The notes beneath the pieces are model-generated. The model saw only the letters and a program-made list of their open reading frames with translations, made no database searches and had not been told where the DNA came from. The position numbers and the translations under genes were made by a program. Shown here one piece after another: positions 7,199 to 14,182 of a stretch of DNA of 44,925 nt (its first letter is position 1; each line of letters starts with the position of its first letter). Origin of the DNA: a virus. The DNA lies in IMG/VR virus record IMGVR_UViG_3300031643_000637, positions 1 to 44,925 of that record; one strand, written 5' to 3'.

Positions 7199-8109
7199 GA
7201 CGAGCCGTTGCCAGGGGGAGAATAGTCCCACAAAGCTTGTCAACAGACCCTAGATATGGGCGCCTGTCGCTTAAAGCCCAAGTGCTTTACCCCCTGTTGT
7301 GGATAAACTGTGATGACCAGGGGCGCCTCTCTGGCGACTCCGATGAGATAAAGTATGCCGCTTGCCCTAGTGTTAGAGAAATTACCGCTGACGAGATCCC
7401 TAGCCTTCTTCAGGAAATGGAAACAAGGGACATGATAAAGGTATACACCACCTCAAAGACGAAAGCCATTCAGATGCTTGACTGGTGGGAAGAGCAAAGA
7501 TTGCAATGGGCTTATCCCTCTAGGTACCTGCCACCGGAGGGCTGGACCGACCACCTGCGCTATCACCCCACGCCCAAGGAGATAATAACCGAAAACTGGC
7601 CGCCATCAAGCGAATTACTACCTAGTAAATTACCTAGTGCACCACCTAGTGCACTACCTAGTGCACCACCTAATGCACTACCTAGTAAATTGCAATCAGA
7701 GGTTTCTCAGACTCTTCCTACTGAAAATAAAAAGGAAAAAGAAGGAGGAAAGAGAAGAGGAAGAGGAATATTACCTAGTGCACTAGGTAGTCCCTCACCC
7801 TCTCCTACTAATTTATCCACAGATAAAAAAGAAATTTTACATAGACTCACGGAGTGTTTTAAGAGAGAGTGGGGTCGAGTGCCAGCTGAAAGTCCCTATG
7901 AGATTATACCCCGCGAGCCGGATGCGAGGGAATCGGCTCAGTTGAGGGATTTGGCTGAAGAATTATCCGCAGGCGGCGGCTGCCCGCTCGAAACGATTGA
8001 GGAAGCTTTCCGGCATGTCGCTGGATACCCCGGCAAGATGCACATTAGCTATCTTCGGGAGGTGTTGCATGCCTGGCTGGGCCGCGAGAGGGCGCCGCCG
8101 GCGAGTTAG
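7195..8109 (+). CDS. Replication-initiator-like protein (phage O/DnaD type), carries internal origin
   Basis: 304 residues. The N-terminal about 120 residues resemble the winged-helix replication proteins of phages (SLSTDPRYGRLSLKAQVLYPLLWINCDDQGRLSG, here split: residues 14-46). A low-complexity Pro/Ser/Ala linker (about 142-165) follows; it is encoded by tandem 12-bp repeats. A basic GGKRRGRG patch and a C-terminal helical domain (about 210-300) complete it. As in lambda gene O, the repeats inside the gene look like iterons that the protein itself would bind. Start ATG overlaps the stop of the upstream gene. No helicase or loader gene is recognisable next to it. Confidence 0.7.
   Translation: MRRAVARGRIVPQSLSTDPRYGRLSLKAQVLYPLLWINCDDQGRLSGDSDEIKYAACPSVREITADEIPSLLQEMETRDMIKVYTTSKTKAIQMLDWWEEQRLQWAYPSRYLPPEGWTDHLRYHPTPKEIITENWPPSSELLPSKLPSAPPSALPSAPPNALPSKLQSEVSQTLPTENKKEKEGGKRRGRGILPSALGSPSPSPTNLSTDKKEILHRLTECFKREWGRVPAESPYEIIPREPDARESAQLRDLAEELSAGGGCPLETIEEAFRHVAGYPGKMHISYLREVLHAWLGRERAPPAS
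7298..7306 (-). promoter_or_regulatory. DnaA box (perfect consensus)
   Basis: The minus strand reads TTATCCACA, the canonical DnaA box. It lies inside the initiator-like gene, about 310 bp upstream of the iterons, and is paired with another perfect box at 7813. Confidence 0.6.
7620..7691 (+). repeat. Six tandem 12-bp iterons (candidate origin)
   Basis: Six consecutive 12-mers, each beginning ACCTAGT or ACCTAAT: two end in AAATT and four in GCAC(C/T). They encode the PSKL/PSAP/PSAL linker of the initiator-like protein without shifting frame. A seventh half-site forms the palindrome at 7772. The arrangement (iterons, then a purine/A-rich tract at 7712-7770) mirrors the lambda-type origin inside gene O. 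Confidence 0.8.
7772..7789. repeat. 18-bp perfect palindrome containing the iteron core
   Basis: TACCTAGTGCACTAGGTA is its own reverse complement and contains the ACCTAGTGCACT iteron on both strands. It lies beyond the purine-rich tract and may be a head-to-head initiator binding site bounding the unwinding region. Confidence 0.7.
7813..7821 (+). promoter_or_regulatory. DnaA box (perfect consensus)
   Basis: TTATCCACA, followed directly by an A/T-rich run (GATAAAAAAGAAATTTTA). It lies 23 bp past the palindrome. Two perfect boxes within about 520 bp support host DnaA participation at this origin. Confidence 0.65.
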
Positions 8110-8111
8110 GC

Positions 8112-8264
8112 TAGGTCTGGCGTGGGTATGGCCCAGTTAGGTAAGGCACGGTAGGGCAAGCGAGGAATAATCTAAGGGTGATAATATGTAGCATGGCGAG
8201 GTTTGGTTGGGTGAGGTCGGCTGGGGCTTGGTCCGGTACGGTGAGGTGGGGTAAGGTAAGGAAT
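8112..8264 (+). repeat. GGYNN pentamer array, block 1
   Basis: This intergenic stretch has no gene. Bases 8112-8166 are an irregular run of GG-initiated pentamers. Bases 8195-8261 are 13 successive pentamers plus a final GG (67 nt); all but one begin with GG, mostly GGT or GGC. The two runs are separated by AATAATCTAA and an AT-rich spacer. The period is strictly five over the second run. Confidence 0.85.
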
Positions 8265-8277
8265 TAAGGGGGAATAA

Positions 8278-8856
8278 ATGGAAGTATTACATGCACCACT
8301 CAATGGGACATCACCTTTACTAATGCACAGCCCACAAGGAATGGCAGGACGGTCAGAGGGGTTATCAACTAAAAGTATTCCCGCTCCAGAGGAAGAGGCA
8401 GCAAAGGGGCGTTATCTTCTACCTGATGGCAACTTTTTCATTCCCAGTGTAGCGGTAAGAAATGCACTAATTGCCGGTGGCATAGGGTATCGCATTGGCA
8501 AGGTTGCTGCTGCTGGTGTTCTATCGGGAGCCATTGGACTGTTAAAGGGAGAGTTTCCCTTACTAGATGGTGGCAAAAATCCGATACCTGGAGAGAAGTA
8601 TATTATTGATACTCGTCGGGTACAATTACTGTCCGGCCGCCAAAGAGTTGCTGTTTTAAGGTCAAGAGCTAAGATAGAGCTACCCTGGATGATTGAGGCA
8701 ATCTTTGAGTTTAATAGCGAGATTTGTAGCTTGGAAAATGTTAAAACTGCTCTGGTTAGAGCGGGACAGGCTATTGGGCTATTAGACTATAGACCGGCAA
8801 ATAAAGGGTGGTTTGGTAAGTTTGAGGTCAAGGATATTTGGACTGAGATTCAGTAG
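8278..8856 (+). CDS. Conserved-type phage protein of unknown function, enclosed by pentamer arrays
   Basis: 192 residues; ATG follows AAGGGGGAATAA. The order of motifs is GTSPLLMHS near the N-terminus, then FFIPSVAVRNALI, DTRRVQLLSGRQ, RSRAKIELPW, and a C-terminal IGLLDYRPANKGWFGKFEV. This glycine-flanked 'G..DYRP...GkFGkFeV' ending recalls phage proteins found near recombination genes. It also loosely recalls RAMP/Cas7-type folds, but I cannot establish homology. The gene stands alone between two G-rich pentamer arrays that share end motifs, so it may bind or be regulated by them. Confidence 0.6.
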   Translation: MEVLHAPLNGTSPLLMHSPQGMAGRSEGLSTKSIPAPEEEAAKGRYLLPDGNFFIPSVAVRNALIAGGIGYRIGKVAAAGVLSGAIGLLKGEFPLLDGGKNPIPGEKYIIDTRRVQLLSGRQRVAVLRSRAKIELPWMIEAIFEFNSEICSLENVKTALVRAGQAIGLLDYRPANKGWFGKFEVKDIWTEIQ

Positions 8857-8862
8857 ATTGCA

Positions 8863-9106
8863 AGGCGGGGTTAGGTGTGGCATTGCGGGTTCGGCGAGGC
8901 ATGGCAAGGCTTATTTTGGGCAATTAAGTTAAAACTATCGTATGGCAGGGCGGGGTTAGGCATGCCCGGGTAAGGTAGTGTGGGGAAAGGTGAGGCTCGG
9001 TAAGGCAAGGCAGGGTTCAGAATTGTGATTTGATACCGAGGCATGGCGAGGTTCGGTGTGGTCAGGCAGGGTACGGTGTGGTACGGTATGGTCAGGCGAG
9101 GCAAGG
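8863..9106 (+). repeat. GGYNN pentamer array, block 2
   Basis: This gene-free stretch holds three pentamer runs: about 8869-8920, 8944-9018 and 9040-9106. They are separated by AT-rich spacers. The last run is 13 unbroken GGYNN pentamers plus GG, again exactly 67 nt, and ends in GGAATAATCTAA like block 1. No promoter or coding signal is apparent in the runs. Confidence 0.85.
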
Positions 9107-9128
9107 AATAATCTAATTGGAGGCAGAT

Positions 9129-9809
9129 ATGAAAGAAACAGCACAAGAAGTAAAGGTATCAACTTTAGTATTAGACTATGACTTTTATCCTAGGGAACAA
9201 ATTCAATCATTTCATGTTAGGCAGATGGTTGAGGCAATGGAAGCTGGAGTCATCCTGCCGCCTATCATTGTTGATAGGAAAAGCAAGCGAGTGGTTGATG
9301 GCTTTCACCGGGTACGAGCATACCAGAAACTATACGGGAAAGACGCTACTATTCCTGCCATTCTCAAAACTTATAAGACAGAAGCGGATATGTTTGCTGA
9401 TGGGATAGCTCTTAATACTACACATGGTAGGCCTTTAACGCCCTACGATAAAGCCAGGTGCATTGCTCGTGCTGAGGAATTAAAGATGGAACCCCAGATG
9501 ACAGCTAGAGCTCTCAATATGACGCCAGAACGTTTAGGTGAGCTCAGAGCAAGTCGGATAGCTACCTATAAAATGAAACCAGTAACGCTAAAACAAACAA
9601 TGGCTCACCTAGCTGGAGGGGAATTAACTGATGACCAGTATGCGTATAATCGTAAAGCCGGGGGTCCGAACCAAACCTTCTTCATTAACCAGATTATTGC
9701 TATGATAGAAGCTGATGCTGTGAATTGGGAAAACGATAAGGTGGTTAGTGCCCTCGTAAAATTATATGATTTATTAGATAAGGTAATTAGCCCTATTAAA
9801 GTTGGCTAG
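9129..9809 (+). CDS. ParB-like nuclease-domain protein
   Basis: 226 residues from ATG 9129 (TTGGAGGCAGAT upstream). Residues about 8-110 form a ParB N-terminal domain: ILPPIIVD, then the RVVDGFHRVRAY motif. Next comes a helical HTH-like part (MTARALNMTPERLGELRA). The C-terminal third is helical without known motifs. It is the second ParB-type protein in the operon but lacks a methyltransferase domain. It probably acts as a sequence-specific DNA-binding or CTP-switch protein. The neighbouring pentamer arrays are possible targets, which is inference. Confidence 0.75.
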   Translation: MKETAQEVKVSTLVLDYDFYPREQIQSFHVRQMVEAMEAGVILPPIIVDRKSKRVVDGFHRVRAYQKLYGKDATIPAILKTYKTEADMFADGIALNTTHGRPLTPYDKARCIARAEELKMEPQMTARALNMTPERLGELRASRIATYKMKPVTLKQTMAHLAGGELTDDQYAYNRKAGGPNQTFFINQIIAMIEADAVNWENDKVVSALVKLYDLLDKVISPIKVG

Positions 9810-9870
9810 AGTAGAGGTGCGAGCTATTGACGGGGTGAAGCCTATGAAATGTGAAGCGAGGAGGTGAAGA

Positions 9871-10077
9871 ATGAAAGCTAGATTGGAAGAAACATCGGTC
9901 CAGTACCGGGGTGTAGTTTTGGTATCGGAGACCGAGGAGGAAAAGAAGGTGTTGTGGGATATCTGGGAAAACAGGGGTAGGCCGGTAACAGTGGGCAGGG
10001 TTGACGATGGTAATGCGGAGCTTGTCGTGGCTCCCACACCGGAAGAGGAGGAGAAAATTGGAACTAAGGAAGGCTAA
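9871..10077 (+). CDS. Small acidic hypothetical protein
   Basis: 68 residues, strongly acidic, behind GAGGAGGTGAAGA. No motif is recognised. Its 3' end overlaps the start of the next gene (TTG 10058), which points to translational coupling. Confidence 0.6.
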   Translation: MKARLEETSVQYRGVVLVSETEEEKKVLWDIWENRGRPVTVGRVDDGNAELVVAPTPEEEEKIGTKEG

Positions 10078-10543
10078 AGTTATAGCGGATACCGTAGTCA
10101 AGGCATTAGAGCCGTACTGCGATAAGATTGAAGTTGCCGGCAGCATCAGGCGCCAAAAGCCTACGGTCAATGATATTGACCTGGTGCTCATTCCCCGCGA
10201 CCGGTGGAACTTGGACGTGGCTCTGATGAAGATGGGCAACTATAAGATGTCGGGGATGAAAATAGCCAGGGTTGATATGGACAGCATCCCCCTGGATATC
10301 TACTTTGCAACGCCTGAAACTTTTGGCACCCTGCTGCTCATCAGGACCGGTTCTAAAGAGAATAATATCCGCCTGGCTAGCCTGGCGAAGAAGAGAGGGT
10401 GGCACCTGGCCGCCTCGGGTGATGGGCTGTTTAACGAGAAGGGGGAAAGGATCGCCGATAGCGAGGAGTCAATATACCAAGCACTGAAACTGCGCTGGCA
10501 GGAGCCTGGGAGAGGGGGTGAGACCAGGCTCGAAGGTGCGTAG
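10058..10543 (+). CDS. Minimal PolX-type nucleotidyltransferase
   Basis: 161 residues from TTG 10058, directly after GAGGAGGAGAAAA. The pol-beta superfamily signature is plain: GSIRRQKPTVNDIDLVLI (G28, S29, RR31-32, D39, D41) and the third metal-binding Asp in LDIYF (D80). The C-terminal TGSKENNIRLASLAKKRGW and a GLF...SEESIYQALKL stretch match the fingers/thumb of PolX. The 8-kDa lyase and helix-hairpin-helix domains are absent. It may add or fill nucleotides at DNA ends. Confidence 0.85.
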   Translation: MELRKAKVIADTVVKALEPYCDKIEVAGSIRRQKPTVNDIDLVLIPRDRWNLDVALMKMGNYKMSGMKIARVDMDSIPLDIYFATPETFGTLLLIRTGSKENNIRLASLAKKRGWHLAASGDGLFNEKGERIADSEESIYQALKLRWQEPGRGGETRLEGA

Positions 10544-10568
10544 AGACTAAGAATGGAGGTAGCTAGAT

Positions 10569-10958
10569 ATGGCTGAGGTGAAAGTTACTTTATCAGAGGA
10601 GATGGTCAAATTTCTGGAGGGGATCTACGAGACGCAACAAAAGCTGGCGGTGGCTGCCGAGCACATTAACGCTGCCTCTCAGGCGCTAAGTAAGCTCGGG
10701 CTGAAACAGGAAGATGTAGCCTCTATAGTGGCGTCCAGGGCAGGGGTATCCAAGACGGCGGTTAAAAACATCATGTCGGTACTGCGCCGGCGGGATTTGG
10801 ACGTCTATGAGATTCTGGCCATGTTTATCGCTGCTAAGGAGAATGTCGGCAGAGACCAGGCGAGAAAGTCGCTTCGCTGCCTCATGGAACTGGTTACCCA
10901 GGTCCAGGGGACAGAGACAACAGAGCTAGCCAAAGTAGAAGGGGGGAAAGATGCCTGA
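10569..10958 (+). CDS. Hypothetical helical protein
   Basis: 129 residues after AATGGAGGTAGCTAGAT. Almost wholly helical. The N-terminal half may form a coiled coil (EEMVKFLEGIYETQQKLAVAAEHINAASQ, given here in part: residues 9-28). The middle AGVSKTAVKNIMSVLRRRDLD resembles an HTH. Overlaps the next gene by 8 bp. Function unknown. Confidence 0.6.
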   Translation: MAEVKVTLSEEMVKFLEGIYETQQKLAVAAEHINAASQALSKLGLKQEDVASIVASRAGVSKTAVKNIMSVLRRRDLDVYEILAMFIAAKENVGRDQARKSLRCLMELVTQVQGTETTELAKVEGGKDA

Positions 10959-11463
10959 GCCGTCATTTATCAAAACAAGCAAGACAGTTAGCCAGACATT
11001 GGCTGACCTGCGCCAGCTATTTTCCAAATGGGGAATACAGGACTGGGAGCCGATACCGGTGGAGAAAGGGCCTGGTTATAGCGTGCGCTATTTTAGGAAC
11101 AGGAGTTGGACAGAGATTAGCTCCTATTACCAGCCAACCAAGGCAATGAATTTAAGAGTTTGCTACCAGGTCATTGACAATATGTTTCGGTGGGAAGCAA
11201 GAGGGGTTGGTGGAGTAGTTAAGGGGACAGCCTTTATGGGTGGGGAGCTGGTGGCCACCAAAGGAGGCGAGAGGGAATCCTTTGACGAGGCTTGTGCCAT
11301 TATTGGCGTTGAACCTGATACCTCCTGGGAGGAGATTGACAGGGTATACAAGGTCAAGGTCCAGTTTGCCCACCCCGATAAGGGCGGAGACCCCCAGAGG
11401 TTTAAGAGGATTCAGAAGGCCTATGACTATCTGAAGAAGGTTAAAGGGCCAAAAGGGGGATAG
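10951..11463 (+). CDS. J-domain (DnaJ-like) protein
   Basis: 170 residues. The last 60 residues form a J domain: the loop tripeptide H141-P142-D143 sits in AHPDKGGDPQRF, with helix II before it (SWEEIDRVYKVKVQF) and helix III after it (RIQKAYDYLKKV). J domains stimulate host Hsp70 ATPase. The N-terminal 110 residues (RNRSWTEISSYYQP...) are of unknown fold. Known viral J proteins recruit Hsp70 to replication or assembly complexes; here the operon favours replication, by inference. Confidence 0.85.
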   Translation: MPEPSFIKTSKTVSQTLADLRQLFSKWGIQDWEPIPVEKGPGYSVRYFRNRSWTEISSYYQPTKAMNLRVCYQVIDNMFRWEARGVGGVVKGTAFMGGELVATKGGERESFDEACAIIGVEPDTSWEEIDRVYKVKVQFAHPDKGGDPQRFKRIQKAYDYLKKVKGPKGG

Positions 11464-11470
11464 GTTTGTC

Positions 11471-11782
11471 ATGAAAAAAGATGTAACCGAAACCAAGGTA
11501 TTCTGTGATTACTGTGAGGAGCCAGGGTATACCAAATGTTTAATGTGTGATAAGGACCTGTGTCCGAATCACCGGCTGGAGCTGCTAATATACCTCGAGC
11601 GCCAAAACTACCCATTTCGTGCTAGCCTGTGCCCTGTAGATGCCCAGCCACTATTGCCCCTGCTAGAGTCGTGGAAGGCGAAGAGCACTACTTGGGAGAA
11701 AGCAGGACAAAATCCAGAGTTCAATGAGGCTAGGCTGGCAGAGATACTGGACTTCCTGAAGAAGGCGGTGCCGGCGGCATAG
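11471..11782 (+). CDS. B-box-like zinc-finger hypothetical protein
   Basis: 103 residues. Residues 12-36 hold C-x2-C, C-x2-C and C-x2-H (CDYCEEPGYTKCLMC...CPNH), a B-box/LIM-like zinc arrangement. The rest is helical. Possibly a protein-interaction module; role unknown. It starts 8 bp after the J-domain gene. Confidence 0.65.
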   Translation: MKKDVTETKVFCDYCEEPGYTKCLMCDKDLCPNHRLELLIYLERQNYPFRASLCPVDAQPLLPLLESWKAKSTTWEKAGQNPEFNEARLAEILDFLKKAVPAA

Positions 11783-11783
11783 A

Positions 11784-11990
11784 TTGAGAAGCAAACTATA
11801 TTACTGCAGAATGAGTCAGTGCTTAACCGAGATAGTTTGGCGGGAGGACGGCCAACCGATATGCTTCTGGGGTCATTCAGGAACCGGGAATGTCTGTCAG
11901 GAGCCAGAGAACAACTTTGTTTCGCTACCGCTAGAGCCGCTCTTGTGGCGGATATACGGATTGGTTAAAAGGATGAGGGTAATTAAGTGA
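11784..11990 (+). CDS. Small Cys-rich hypothetical protein
   Basis: 68 residues if started at TTG 11784, which touches the previous stop; ATG 11811 is an alternative but lacks a ribosome site. Cysteines at YYC, SQC, ICFW and VCQEP could hold one zinc. No family recognised. Confidence 0.4.
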   Translation: MRSKLYYCRMSQCLTEIVWREDGQPICFWGHSGTGNVCQEPENNFVSLPLEPLLWRIYGLVKRMRVIK

Positions 11991-12076
11991 TGGCTAAAGA
12001 GAAGCAGAACCAGGAAGAACCAGAAAGAACCAGGAAGAGGCAGGAGCAGGGAAAAGTTGAATGTCTAAAGAAGTAG
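11990..12076 (+). CDS. Possible short leader peptide
   Basis: A 28-codon frame (start ATG 11990, one base overlapping the preceding stop) is built almost only from Lys, Glu, Gln and Arg. Its DNA is a purine-rich AACCAGGAAGA-type run. It overlaps the next start, so its translation could control initiation there. It may equally be a non-coding purine-rich leader. Confidence 0.25.
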   Translation: MAKEKQNQEEPERTRKRQEQGKVECLKK

Positions 12077-12882
12077 CCTGGACTGGACAAAGTCTTGCCG
12101 AAGACCTGGCTAAATCAAAAGACTCTGAAAAGTGCATGACCTGGTTGCAGATACCACTCGGCTCAGTGGTCTTGTCAAATAGTCCCAGGGCTGATGTTGT
12201 AGCAATTCTGAAGAGTTTCACTAATCCATCGTTCACAATCTACGAAGTTAAAGTGTCCCGGTCTGACTTCAATGGTGATGTCAACCGGGGTAAGTATAGA
12301 CAATACTTTGATTATTGTTCTCAGTTCTATTTTGCGGCACCATCCGGGCTTATTAAAAAAGACGAGGTGCCAGAGGAGTGTGGTTTAACAGTCAGGGGAG
12401 TTAATGGCTGGCGTGTTGTCAAGGTTGCACACCGACGTGAATATACGCCTGATGTTATGTTCTTACTGAAGCTCTTAATGCGCGGCTATGAAGTGCGCTT
12501 GGATGATTGGAAGCAATATAACCGGATAAAGGGGCTGGAATATAAGGGGCTCAAGGAAGCATCATATCGGTTCGGGATTAGCGTGGCTCATGACTTGGGG
12601 CAAGCAGAGGAGCTGATAAGGACAGCCGAGCAGCTAAAGGATAAGGTAGGAGAGGTGTTAGGCAAAGAGTATAAAACGGTGTGGGAGGCAGTGTTTGCAT
12701 TAAAGGCAGACATTGACTCCTTATTATTCCAAAAGAGCTATCAATCGGAAGCCGTACAGCTTGCAGACATAGTAATGCGTTTATTTGAGGGAACCAGATT
12801 TTTTGCGGATGGCGTCCCAAGACGATTAAGGCTTATTGCTGATAAACTTGAGGCAGAGTTTGCCAAAGAAGAAGGCGGCTAG
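12061..12882 (+). CDS. MmcB-like PD-(D/E)XK nuclease-fold protein
   Basis: 273 residues. The N-terminal about 130 residues match the MmcB/VRR-NUC-like endonuclease core: RADVVAI (D45), then YEVKVSRSDF (E62, K64), and KYRQYFDYCSQFYFAAP, typical of the family. The active-site D-ExK residues are present. Residues about 150-270 are helical and unassigned. MmcB relatives act in DNA repair; here the gene closes the early operon, so a role in processing replication or recombination intermediates is likely. Confidence 0.75.
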   Translation: MSKEVAWTGQSLAEDLAKSKDSEKCMTWLQIPLGSVVLSNSPRADVVAILKSFTNPSFTIYEVKVSRSDFNGDVNRGKYRQYFDYCSQFYFAAPSGLIKKDEVPEECGLTVRGVNGWRVVKVAHRREYTPDVMFLLKLLMRGYEVRLDDWKQYNRIKGLEYKGLKEASYRFGISVAHDLGQAEELIRTAEQLKDKVGEVLGKEYKTVWEAVFALKADIDSLLFQKSYQSEAVQLADIVMRLFEGTRFFADGVPRRLRLIADKLEAEFAKEEGG

Positions 12883-12917
12883 GGCTAGCTGCATCTACTC
12901 TAGTAGTGAGGGAATTC

Positions 12918-13670
12918 CTATAAGAAAGTAACGTCGGCGTGCCAATAAAACCTGTTAGTAAGCCATCGCGTTTCAAGGTATCCGGTTATATTACCACCAG
13001 ATACTAATGGCTGCCCCCAGTCATCCATAGGGACACCATCAACATAGATTTCCTGAACGGTGGTCCCGATAAAGTATTTTCCTGGATTATGGTAGCCAGA
13101 TATGTCGCTGGCATCATCTATCCTGATAGTGGCTGCTAATGCTGTTGAGCCTATTCCCCATGGTAAATAATACAGGCTAGTTATATATCCGGTGAGTAGG
13201 CAGCGATTTGCCACATTCGGTAAATCTACACAAGAAATCCCATCTATTCTGCTTCCCTTTGAGTTCCAGGTGTATGAGCCAAGTTTAGGAATAGTAACTA
13301 CATACGGACCATACCAGAAGGTCGTAATGTCAGCGTAGGCTATCACCTTAGGTGCATACTCTTCAACCCTGAGTAGAAAGGTGGTATCTGTGGGGTAAAA
13401 GGTGCAGGGAACGTCTAGCAGCTTTAGTCCAATAGGGTCTGCATGTAGCCATCTATGGGTTGGCACATCATAGAGTATAGCGTCCCACATTCTTGCAATG
13501 TGGATAGGATTACTATGCCTAAGAACTAGTCCTAGCTTGACCGCCTTGAAGCTCCCCGTTAAGCCATTAACTCGGACAATGTATGTCCTGGCCTCGTGGG
13601 GGACAGCCTCAAAGGAAATAGGCTTGCTCTCACCGGGGGCTAGTTCAACAATTTCGTGGGATACTGGCAC
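12918..13670 (-). CDS. C-terminal part of a CARDB-containing virion protein (frame-shifted from the next gene)
   Basis: 250 residues from GTG 13670. Its first 40 residues (ELAPGESKPISFEA ... VNGLTGSFKA) are the second half of a CARDB beta-sandwich. The first half of that domain ends the upstream frame (13670-14182). The remainder is a beta-rich domain with many aromatic residues, ending in WHADVTFL, and resembles receptor-binding or tail-tip modules only in general character. Last gene of the - strand block; converges with the nuclease gene at 12882. Confidence 0.6.
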   Translation of the reverse strand: MPVSHEIVELAPGESKPISFEAVPHEARTYIVRVNGLTGSFKAVKLGLVLRHSNPIHIARMWDAILYDVPTHRWLHADPIGLKLLDVPCTFYPTDTTFLLRVEEYAPKVIAYADITTFWYGPYVVTIPKLGSYTWNSKGSRIDGISCVDLPNVANRCLLTGYITSLYYLPWGIGSTALAATIRIDDASDISGYHNPGKYFIGTTVQEIYVDGVPMDDWGQPLVSGGNITGYLETRWLTNRFYWHADVTFL

Positions 13671-14182
13671 TATACAACCTCACAGGTCACAACTTTAGAA
13701 CCACTCGCGTCGCCGTAGTTCTTGGCGGTGACCGAGATAAGAACTGGCTCATCTACATAGACCTCACTGGGGGTGACGGTTAAATTCTCCACTCTTATAT
13801 CCGGCGCCGGCTTCCTGGTCGCGGTAAAGCCGCCAGATAGTCCGTCTACGGTAACGCTATAGCCCTTAGCTACTGTTGGGGTTACCTCAAACGAGACAAC
13901 CTTTGATTCGCCCGGCTCCAGGGTAACCACCTGAGTAGCCATAAAATCACCTCCTAGCTTCAGCGTGTAGCTACCTGCCGCATCACCAGCGTTTTCTACC
14001 GTGCATGAAATTAAGACAGGTTGCCCCTCCTCAACCTCACTGGGGGCAATAACCAGGTCGCTGACCTTAAACTCGGCAGCGGGCTCGTACCACCACCAAT
14101 ATACTTCCAAGCGCCGCGGTAGTGGTGGCCCCTTATCCGGCGGCATTGGCAGCCAATCTTCTAACTCAAAGTCGTCAGCCAC
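13670..14182 (-). CDS. CARDB-domain virion protein with N-terminal PPLPR module
   Basis: 170 residues from GTG 14182, which follows GGGAGAAGGCA; an ATG at 14233 lacks a ribosome site. Residues 15-32 carry the shared GPPLPRRLEVYWWWYE motif. One full CARDB domain (VSDLVIAPSEVEEGQPVLI ... VTLEPGESKVVSFEV) follows, then the first half of a second (LTVTPSEVYVDEPVLISV ... CEVV). The stop TAG overlaps the next start (TAGTG), where the domain continues in the -1 frame. CARDB domains are adhesive beta-sandwiches of surface proteins. Confidence 0.7.
   Translation of the reverse strand: MADDFELEDWLPMPPDKGPPLPRRLEVYWWWYEPAAEFKVSDLVIAPSEVEEGQPVLISCTVENAGDAAGSYTLKLGGDFMATQVVTLEPGESKVVSFEVTPTVAKGYSVTVDGLSGGFTATRKPAPDIRVENLTVTPSEVYVDEPVLISVTAKNYGDASGSKVVTCEVV

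Noticed and set aside
7620-7691. CRISPR-like array
   Set aside because: Units are directly abutting 12-mers with no spacers and lie in a coding frame; they fit iterons.
8112-9106. CRISPR or VNTR satellite
   Set aside because: Two of five positions vary freely and no unit repeats exactly as in a satellite; period rather than sequence is conserved.
8871-9162. Minus-strand Pro/Leu-rich frames across the pentamer arrays
   Set aside because: They are produced by the GGYNN repeat read backwards; no start signals.
12883-12917. Bidirectional terminator between the convergent operons
   Set aside because: Only a weak CTACTCTAGTAG palindrome is present; no GC-rich stem plus U-run.
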